IMG/VR virus record: IMGVR_UViG_3300036770_003106
Span: 1 to 45,692 of that record
Direction: 5' to 3' (one strand)
Source of the DNA: a virus
DNA length: 45,692 nt
Made by a program: the position numbers and the translations under genes
Notes under the pieces: model-generated
Told to the model about the DNA's origin: nothing
Seen by the model: only the letters and a program-made list of their open reading frames with translations
Database searches by the model: none
Shown: positions 39,890 through 45,692 of the stretch, one piece after another
Numbering within the stretch: position 1 is the first letter of the stretch
Layout of the letters: each line of letters starts with the position of its first letter

Positions 39890-40918
39890 ATGGCTCTTAC
39901 AAACTTCCCTAATGGGATTACGAGCTTCGGGGTTCCTGTCATCGGCGGTATCGGCGGCATTCCATTCTCGGGAAATTGGTACTTTGTTGACCCGGTCAAT
40001 GGTGCTGACGGTAACGATGGTTCCGCTGACTACCCTCTAGCAACGCTTTACGCTGCGATCAACCGTGCTGTCTCAGGCAATAACGACGTTATTGTGCTGA
40101 TGAGCAACGGCGCTGCGAGTGGCACGGCTCGATTGTCTACGGCTCTGGCTCAGACGATCACACCTGCTGCAACTAGCGGCACCCTGAACTGGAACAAGAA
40201 TGCCACGCACTTGATTGGCATGGGCGCTCCAACTCGGGTAGGTCAGCGTGCGCGTATTGCGCCTCCCACAGGCACTTACACGGCTGCTACCTTTGGCGCT
40301 GATACCTTCATCAATGTCACAGGCGCTGGCTGCTTGTTTGCCAACATCGACATTTTTGTTGGATTCAGCACTGGATCGGCAAGCATGATTGGTGTGCTCG
40401 AGGCTGGTGGCCGCAATGCGTACCAGAATGTGAACATTCAGGGCATGGGTGATGCAGCGTCGGCAGGTGGTTCTGCTGCTCGGACGCTTAAAGTCACCAG
40501 CCAGGAAAACACATTCACTGACTGCGTGCTTGGTCTTGATACGGTAGCCCGTTCAGCAGCGAATGCAACGGTTGAGTTGGCTTCGGGCACTGCCCGTAAC
40601 AGCTTCATCGGCTGCACGTTCCCGTTCCAAACCTCGGCAGCAACTCCGCTGGGTGTCTTGGCATCGGCTGCTTCGGCCATCGATCGTTGGCAGTTGTTCC
40701 AGCAGTGCACCTTTATCAACAGCGTCCAATCAGGTTCCACAACCATGAACGGATTAGCAACACTGCCAGCTTCGGCGGGTGGCTTGTTGTTGATGAAGGA
40801 TTGCTCAATGGTCGGCATCACTGAATTCGGCACTGACGCGACCACTCGTGGTCAGATCTATGTCGATGGTGCTGCACCCACTGCTGCAACATCTGGCATT
40901 GCTGTCAACCCAACCTAA
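39890..40918 (+). CDS. Beta-helix structural protein
   Basis: A 342-residue protein with a short N-terminal segment (MALTNFPNGITSFGVPVIGG) followed by NWYFVDPVNGADGNDGSADY, the usual lead-in to a right-handed parallel beta-helix, and repeating short strands with Asn/Gly turns up to the end. Several pectate lyase-like rungs can be seen (NAYQNVNIQGMG, ENTFTDCVLGLDT, NSFIGCTFPF, FQQCTFINSV). No catalytic acid cluster is clear. It is likely a capsid decoration or spike on the head, given its place right after the capsid gene. AAGGAG precedes the ATG. Confidence 0.68.
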   Translation: MALTNFPNGITSFGVPVIGGIGGIPFSGNWYFVDPVNGADGNDGSADYPLATLYAAINRAVSGNNDVIVLMSNGAASGTARLSTALAQTITPAATSGTLNWNKNATHLIGMGAPTRVGQRARIAPPTGTYTAATFGADTFINVTGAGCLFANIDIFVGFSTGSASMIGVLEAGGRNAYQNVNIQGMGDAASAGGSAARTLKVTSQENTFTDCVLGLDTVARSAANATVELASGTARNSFIGCTFPFQTSAATPLGVLASAASAIDRWQLFQQCTFINSVQSGSTTMNGLATLPASAGGLLLMKDCSMVGITEFGTDATTRGQIYVDGAAPTAATSGIAVNPT

Positions 40919-40922
40919 GTTT

Positions 40923-40940
40923 CTGGCCCTTCGGGGCCAG
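40923..40940 (+). promoter_or_regulatory. UUCG-tetraloop hairpin
   Basis: CTGGCCC (40923-40929) and GGGCCAG (40934-40940) close a TTCG loop, a very stable RNA hairpin. It lies between the beta-helix gene and the next ribosome site, with no T-run. Confidence 0.7.
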
Positions 40941-40957
40941 TCTTGAAAGGACTAGAG

Positions 40958-41782
40958 ATGGGACAGTTTAAGCCAATGGTCAAAATGATGACCACCGAGC
41001 CTTCAGTCGAACTGAAGCTCAAAAAGGGCGGTGCGGTCAAGACGCCTAAGAAGATGATGAACGGTGGGGTGATGCGCGGTCTTGCGGCTGCGCCTTCGCC
41101 CGGTGCTCGAGGCGGGATGCCTCCGGCGGTGGCTCCGGCACGTCCTTCGATTGCTATGCGCCGTAAAGCAATGATGGCTCGCCCCATGATGAAAGAGGGC
41201 GGAGAAAGCAAGTCTGAGCATGCAGCTGAGATGAAAAAGATGATGGGCACTGAGGCTAAGCTCAAAAAGCATGCCTCGATGCCCGCTTCTAAAGCTCACA
41301 AAGGGCTCAAGACGGGCGGTGTGGTGATGGGTCAGGCAGGGTTCAAAGAAGGTGGAGTAATTGGCGTAGCGGCCTCTGAGAAGGGAGCTAAGGGTTATGT
41401 CAAGACCAAGATGGACACTGCTTCAGGCGAGCATCACACTCCGAAGAAGACTGGCGACGTGGCAATGGGCAAACCCGGCGGATACAAGTCCGGCGGCAGC
41501 GCCAAGTACGCAAAGGGTGGCGGGGTCGAGGGCAATGTTTCGACGTCAAAACCCGGCCCAACCAACACCACCACTGGCGAAGTGAAGAAAGGCAACGCCG
41601 GGGGCTTTAAGAAAGGCGGTGCGTTGGGAAAGCGTTATGCTACGGGGGGTCTAGTCGATAGCGGACGCGCCGTAGCAATGCCTCGTCATCCTGTGTCGAA
41701 GCCGGTGGCTAACGATCTGCAGTCCGGAACCTTCAAAAAAGGTGGCGGAGTACAGAAAAAAACTTACGGCGGCGCGTGCTAA
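40958..41782 (+). CDS. Basic Lys/Gly/Met-rich virion-cluster protein
   Basis: A 274-residue, strongly basic, low-complexity protein starting at the ATG at 40958 (AAAGGA upstream). It is built from repeats of GG-x-(V/A) flanked by Lys: LKKGGAVKTPKKM, LKTGGVVMGQ, FKEGGVIG, YAKGGGVEG, FKKGGALGKRYATGGLV, FKKGGGVQKK. It is probably disordered and may bind DNA or act as a tether inside the head. The same GG motif occurs in the polyvalent protein and in the protein at the left edge. The function is unknown. Confidence 0.6.
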   Translation: MGQFKPMVKMMTTEPSVELKLKKGGAVKTPKKMMNGGVMRGLAAAPSPGARGGMPPAVAPARPSIAMRRKAMMARPMMKEGGESKSEHAAEMKKMMGTEAKLKKHASMPASKAHKGLKTGGVVMGQAGFKEGGVIGVAASEKGAKGYVKTKMDTASGEHHTPKKTGDVAMGKPGGYKSGGSAKYAKGGGVEGNVSTSKPGPTNTTTGEVKKGNAGGFKKGGALGKRYATGGLVDSGRAVAMPRHPVSKPVANDLQSGTFKKGGGVQKKTYGGAC

Positions 41783-41785
41783 ACG

Positions 41786-41808
41786 GCAGGGGCTTCGGCC
41801 CCTGCTTT
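41786..41808 (+). promoter_or_regulatory. UUCG-tetraloop hairpin with short T-run
   Basis: GCAGGGGC (41786-41793) and GCCCCTGC (41798-41805) close a TTCG loop, followed by TTT. It could act as a partial terminator or as an RNA stabiliser between the basic protein gene and the next structural gene. Confidence 0.7.
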
Positions 41809-41825
41809 ACATTTGAAGGTTTGAC

Positions 41826-42608
41826 ATGACCACGATCATTTCCTCGATTACCCGGCAAGGGGCCTTTGAGCCTTTCGAGTTGCAAGTTGCTCGTGGGCAA
41901 ATCCAGGGCCACCGTAATGTTACGGTTTTCGGATTTAACCCTGATGTGGATACAACTCAGGTGTCGGTTTGGCCGCTGCCAAGCTTAATCACTTTCCCCT
42001 CGTCTGCAACTCAGATGACGGTCAGTTCATCCAGCACCGACGACACTTCCGCAGGCACTGGCGCACGCTCAGTTGTTGTGCAGGGTCTGGACGCAAACTA
42101 CAACGAGGTCTCAGAGACTGTCGTCATGAATGGTCAGACGGCTGTCACGATGACCGCGTCGCTCATTCGCATCAACTATGCGTATGTGCTGACAGCAGGT
42201 TCCGGCAACGGCGCCGCTGGTGATATTTATATCGGCACGGGTACTGTGACCTCAGGCGTTCCCGCGACCGTGTACGACATTATTAAGTTGGACTACAACA
42301 CCACGATCACTGGAAGCTACACGGTGCCTGCAGGCTATACCGCATACCTTTCGCAGGGCTTGTTCTCCACTGGCCAGGCCAGCGGGTCCACTCAGGTTGA
42401 GGGCAGATTGCTGACCAGGGGCACAGACAATATTCGTCGCACTGCTGCTGTAACCACGCTGAACAACGGCGTAGCGGATTACTTGTTTGAGTACCCACTG
42501 GCGATCCCTGAAAAGACCACGATTGAAGCAACAGCGATTGGCAGCGCCAACAACAATGCCGTGTCTTCGATGTTCATCTTTGTTTTGATCAACAACTCAG
42601 GGGAATAA
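41826..42608 (+). CDS. Virion structural protein, beta-rich
   Basis: A 260-residue protein rich in Ser/Thr/Gly with alternating strands. FELQVARGQIQGHRNVTVFG at the start resembles a conserved block I associate with virion proteins of marine phages. YVLTAGSGNGAAGDIYIGTG and AGYTAYLSQGLFSTGQASGS are further typical pieces. It is likely a head or neck protein, lying before the DUF6321-like and adaptor genes. The ATG lies in a GAAGG leader. Confidence 0.6.
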   Translation: MTTIISSITRQGAFEPFELQVARGQIQGHRNVTVFGFNPDVDTTQVSVWPLPSLITFPSSATQMTVSSSSTDDTSAGTGARSVVVQGLDANYNEVSETVVMNGQTAVTMTASLIRINYAYVLTAGSGNGAAGDIYIGTGTVTSGVPATVYDIIKLDYNTTITGSYTVPAGYTAYLSQGLFSTGQASGSTQVEGRLLTRGTDNIRRTAAVTTLNNGVADYLFEYPLAIPEKTTIEATAIGSANNNAVSSMFIFVLINNSGE

Positions 42609-42609
42609 G

Positions 42610-43014
42610 ATGCCAGCCAAGTCGAGAGCGCAGTTTCGGCTCATGAAGGCGGCAGAAAATAACCCAAAGTTTGCCAAGAAGGTTGGCATTCGCCCGGACA
42701 CCGCCGCCGAGTACACCGAATCTAACGTCAAGGGGAAAACGTATGCAAAACTTCCTGAAAGGCTTAAGAACGGTGGTCCGAGCCTTGCGATCGGTCGCGG
42801 TGAAAAGTTACCGGCGTCTCAGGGTGCGGGCCTCACGGCGAAAGGCCGCGCCAAATACAACCGAGCCACCGGCTCAAACTTGAAAGCTCCTCAGCCCGAG
42901 GGCGGCCCACGGCGCGACTCGTTTTGTGCCCGCATGGGACCGGTTGCAAAGAAATCTGAGCGCGAATCTCGAGCAAGAGCATCGATGAAGCGCTGGAACT
43001 GCCCAGGGTGGTGA
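42610..43014 (+). CDS. DUF6321-like basic protein
   Basis: A 134-residue basic protein. The N-terminus (AQFRLMKAAENNPKFAKKVG, EYTESNVKGKTYAKLPERLK) and the C-terminal block (DSFCARMGPVAKKSERESRA, RASMKRWNCPGW) match a conserved phage family I believe is DUF6321. Its two Cys and the Arg/Lys-rich end suggest nucleic acid contact. It starts one base after the previous stop. The function is unknown; a minor virion protein is likely from context. Confidence 0.65.
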   Translation: MPAKSRAQFRLMKAAENNPKFAKKVGIRPDTAAEYTESNVKGKTYAKLPERLKNGGPSLAIGRGEKLPASQGAGLTAKGRAKYNRATGSNLKAPQPEGGPRRDSFCARMGPVAKKSERESRARASMKRWNCPGW

Positions 43015-43015
43015 A

Positions 43016-44095
43016 ATGGCTTACTCAGATACTTACGGTCAGGTTTATCCAGTACAAGTCCTGATTGACCATGCCGCTCGCCGGTGTGGTAAGCTAGCCG
43101 AAGAACTCACTAGCGAGCAACTCGTTACAGCGCGTGAGGCTTTAGGTTTTGTACTGACCAATCTGATCAATATTGGCATTCAGTATTGGGCAATCAAAAA
43201 AGAAGTCATTGGACTGACCCCAGAAAAGTACATCTACTCTCTTCCCGTGGGTGCTAATGACGTGCTGAATGCGTTGTATCGCACCATGCAACGTCCTACG
43301 CCGAACTCTGGCGGGGGGTATTCTTCCTCAACTGGGATTGCGGGACTGGCGTTTGATAACAACATAAACACCTACACCCAACAATCCACCCCAAATGGCA
43401 ATATCGCAATCAACTATGGCACGGATAACGCTGTTTACGCTGGTTCGATTGGTGTTCTGCCTTACATTGCAGGCGGCGGTAGCGCCACATGGACCTACAC
43501 GCTTGAGTACTCGACGGATAACATCGCCTGGAACACCCTGGAGGATGTGGGCACGACGCTGGTGACGGACAATCAGTGGCATTGGTATGACATTGACCCC
43601 GGTCAACTGGTGCAGTATTACCGAATTAGGGCTTACAGCGGCACGACGTTAGCCTTGCGTGAGTTTTACGTGGGTAATCAGTCGCGTGAGATCACGATGT
43701 CGCGTCTGAATCGTGATGATTACACCAACCTGCCTAACAAAAACTTCACGGCTAACCAGCCCTATCAGTTTTGGTTCAACCGCACTATCCCGCAGCCTGA
43801 AATTTACCTTTGGCCAGTGCCTTCTGAGCCATTTGTTCAGATGGTCGTGTGGTATTCAAAGCAGATCATGGATGTGGGTGACCTGACCGATGATTTGCAG
43901 ATCCCTCAGAGGTGGTACCTGGCCACGCTCGCCATGCTCAGCCATCAGTTGTCGCTTGAGCTGCCCGCAGTTCCTCTTGATCGGGTTCAGTACCTCGAAA
44001 CGCAAGCCGAAAAGTACCTGAACCTGGCCGAACAGGAAGAACGCGACCGTTCTCCTATCTACTTCGCGCCGAATATCAGCGTTTACACGGCGTAA
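43016..44095 (+). CDS. P22 gp4-like head-tail adaptor with inserted discoidin-like domain
   Basis: A 359-residue protein. The N-terminal helical part (AREALGFVLTNLINIGIQYW, then KYIYSLPVGANDVLNALYRT) and the C-terminal part (FWFNRTIPQPEIYLWPVPSE, WYLATLAMLSHQLSLELPAV) form the gp4-type adaptor that sits below the portal. Between them (about residues 105-225) is an inserted beta domain with GLAFDNNINTYTQ, YTLEYSTDNIAWNTLEDVG and QYYRIRAYSG, the pattern of F5/8 type C (discoidin) domains, which often bind sugars. The insert may decorate the tail base. Confidence 0.76.
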   Translation: MAYSDTYGQVYPVQVLIDHAARRCGKLAEELTSEQLVTAREALGFVLTNLINIGIQYWAIKKEVIGLTPEKYIYSLPVGANDVLNALYRTMQRPTPNSGGGYSSSTGIAGLAFDNNINTYTQQSTPNGNIAINYGTDNAVYAGSIGVLPYIAGGGSATWTYTLEYSTDNIAWNTLEDVGTTLVTDNQWHWYDIDPGQLVQYYRIRAYSGTTLALREFYVGNQSREITMSRLNRDDYTNLPNKNFTANQPYQFWFNRTIPQPEIYLWPVPSEPFVQMVVWYSKQIMDVGDLTDDLQIPQRWYLATLAMLSHQLSLELPAVPLDRVQYLETQAEKYLNLAEQEERDRSPIYFAPNISVYTA

Positions 44096-44096
44096 C

Positions 44097-44444
44097 ATGC
44101 CTATCTTCCTTGACACCACCGGATACTCATCGCTAGCGATTGCGATTTGCGACCGCTGCCGGATGAAACGTCCGTATTCGGTGTTGATGAATGACCCGAA
44201 CTTTGCGGGTTTGAGGGTTTGCAATGAAGGTTGCGCGGATCAAAAAGACCCTTACCGGCTCCCGGCGCGGCAGACCGAGCGCATTAACTTGCGTTTTCCA
44301 AGACCTGACGTTTCGGTAGCAGTTGATCCCAACTCAATCTTGACCAACGGGGTGCAGCAGATCGTACTTTCCACAGAGCAGAACACCGAAACACCTGAAA
44401 ATGACGGCAACGTCGACGGTATAAACCTTCAACCCAGTCCCTGA
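44097..44444 (+). CDS. Zinc-ribbon-like structural-cluster protein
   Basis: A 115-residue protein. CDRCRMKRPY and RVCNEGCADQ give a CxxC...CxxxC metal-binding pair, followed by PYRLPARQTERINLRFPRPD. The end is Asn/Gln-rich. It lies between the adaptor and the fibre gene with one and two base gaps. I recall similar small proteins next to gp4-like adaptors in podoviruses. The role may be tail assembly. Confidence 0.6.
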   Translation: MPIFLDTTGYSSLAIAICDRCRMKRPYSVLMNDPNFAGLRVCNEGCADQKDPYRLPARQTERINLRFPRPDVSVAVDPNSILTNGVQQIVLSTEQNTETPENDGNVDGINLQPSP

Positions 44445-44446
44445 AT

Positions 44447-45692
44447 ATGCCTAATCAGACGATCACGCAACTCCCGATCGCAGCCGCGCTGACTGGCACT
44501 GAGCAGGTGCCGATTGTGCAGAGCGGGGTGACTGTGCAGACCACGGTCGGTGACATTGCGGCGGTTCCTGTTACGGGTTACAGCTTTGTCACGGCAACCA
44601 GTGAAGGCTCGCTTTCGCAGTCACGCCAATTAAGCACTTCAGGCGGCGGTCTAACGCTCACGGACAACGGTGCTGGCTCAACCCTTAATCTCAGCCTCTC
44701 TGGAGCGGCTGCAAGCCTCGTATCAGCGGGAACGGGTATTCAGGTCAAGACCAGCGCAACAACGCTCACAGCGCGTTCTATCGCGGCTGGAACGACAGGT
44801 CTGAGTGTGGCTGATGGTAGCGGGGTTGCGGGTAACCCAACGATCTCCTTAACGGGTATGCCGCTTTACCTTGCGCAGTCCACTGGGGTCGGGCTACTTA
44901 CCCGGACTAGTGGTAACAGTGTAGGTGTTGTGACGCTGCAAGGTACGGCTAATGAAATTGACGTATCCAACGGCACAGGAAATGCCGGTGACCCCACGGT
45001 TGGCTTAGCGGACAACCCCACGATTCCTGGAACGGCGGGTATGCTTGTTCCAGTAGGAACCACAGGGCAACGGACCGGACTGCCCTCAAATGGCATTATT
45101 CGATACAACTCCACAACGCAGACCTTTGAGGGTTATGCAAATAGCGCCTGGCGGGACTTTGCGCTCACAGGTGGGGTAACGTCTTTTAGTGCTGGAACAA
45201 CGGGTTTAACGCCAGCGGTGGCTACCACAGGTGCTATCACGCTCAACGGCATCCTGATTGGCGCTAACGGTGGTACAGGCGTAGCCAACACGGGCAAGAC
45301 CATTACGCTGGGGGGTTCGTTAACGCTTTCCGGTGCGCATGACTTAACGCTCACGCAGACCGGCGCAACCAATGTGACACTTCCCACCACGGGAACCCTG
45401 GCAACGCTGGCCGGATCTGAAACGCTGACTAACAAGACCATCAGCGGTGCAAACAACACGCTGAGTAATATTGGCAATGCAAGCCTGACGAATAGTTCGG
45501 TGACTTACAACGGCGTCACGGTAGCACTCGGAGCCTCGGGAACTATCACGGCAGCTAATCCTAATGCTTTGACCGTAAGCACAGGGCTGCAACTCAACTC
45601 CGGTACGACTTACGACGGCTCGGCAGCCCGAACGATTAGCATCGACTCGACTGTTGTCACGCTGACGGGTTCTCAGGTCTTGACAAACAAGA
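44447..45692 (+). CDS. Tail fibre protein, 3' partial
   Basis: An open frame of 415 residues from the ATG at 44447 to the window edge with no stop. It starts MPNQTITQLPIAAALTGTEQ and continues as Gly/Thr/Ser-rich strand repeats. LPSNGIIRYNSTTQTFEGYA-type and repeated LTNKT/LTNK segments are common in phage fibres. No hydrolase or chaperone domain is reached before the edge. It follows the adaptor gene and is probably the first tail fibre or spike gene. Confidence 0.75.
   Translation, partial: MPNQTITQLPIAAALTGTEQVPIVQSGVTVQTTVGDIAAVPVTGYSFVTATSEGSLSQSRQLSTSGGGLTLTDNGAGSTLNLSLSGAAASLVSAGTGIQVKTSATTLTARSIAAGTTGLSVADGSGVAGNPTISLTGMPLYLAQSTGVGLLTRTSGNSVGVVTLQGTANEIDVSNGTGNAGDPTVGLADNPTIPGTAGMLVPVGTTGQRTGLPSNGIIRYNSTTQTFEGYANSAWRDFALTGGVTSFSAGTTGLTPAVATTGAITLNGILIGANGGTGVANTGKTITLGGSLTLSGAHDLTLTQTGATNVTLPTTGTLATLAGSETLTNKTISGANNTLSNIGNASLTNSSVTYNGVTVALGASGTITAANPNALTVSTGLQLNSGTTYDGSAARTISIDSTVVTLTGSQVLTNK

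Overview
This window is part of the genome of a tailed double-stranded DNA phage, probably a lytic podovirus of a Gram-negative host. The evidence is a large terminase, a portal, an HK97-type capsid protein, a P22 gp4-like adaptor and a virion lytic transglycosylase. No integrase, repressor or short-tail-excluding tail tube genes were seen. Several small accessory families here (proteins starting MxREDIIKMAxxAG and MSREAMxxALEAL) are, from general knowledge, common in phages and prophages of Burkholderiales, so a freshwater or soil betaproteobacterial host is a reasonable guess, not a proof. Both window edges cut through genes, so the full genome is longer than 45.7 kb.

Layout. (1) Positions 1-7105, plus strand: the end of the late operon, with a large repeat-rich virion protein (5' end missing), two unknown virion proteins and a lytic transglycosylase, closed by a strong terminator at 7154-7184. 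(2) Positions 7185-28036, minus strand: a long, tightly overlapped early/middle operon. Read in its own direction it holds small accessory genes, a PLP enzyme, more small genes in paralogous sets, a helicase, a primase-helicase, small regulators, a DNA hypermodification cassette, a TS-family enzyme, an HD nucleotidase, a family B DNA polymerase, a Sak4-like ATPase, a DUF669 protein, a Cas4-like nuclease and a RuvC-like resolvase. (3) Positions 28037-28705: a 670-bp divergent intergenic region packed with AACGATC iterons, a hairpin and two outward-facing promoters; the best candidate for replication origin and master control region. (4) Positions 28706-45692, plus strand: packaging and head genes (TerS, TerL, a PcfJ/JAB polyvalent protein, portal, co-chaperonin, scaffold-like protein, capsid and decoration-like proteins), then the head-tail adaptor and a fibre gene that runs off the right edge.

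The most interesting content is a probable thymine hypermodification system. The minus-strand run at 12822-16322 encodes a TS homologue of the phage dUMP-hydroxymethylase type, an HMUDK-helical-domain protein, a 5-hmdU DNA kinase, an aGPT-PPlase2/amino acid:DNA transferase-type protein and a 51-residue membrane peptide, all joined by ATGA/GTGA overlaps or near-abutting. A fold-type II PLP enzyme at 26039-26950 would fit the later tailoring step. Together they suggest that part of the thymidine in this genome is replaced by 5-hydroxymethyl-dU, phosphorylated, conjugated to an amino acid and then probably decarboxylated. Other points of interest are the iteron array, the polyvalent protein with a duplicated module, the phage co-chaperonin, and recurrent intercistronic hairpins in both operons.
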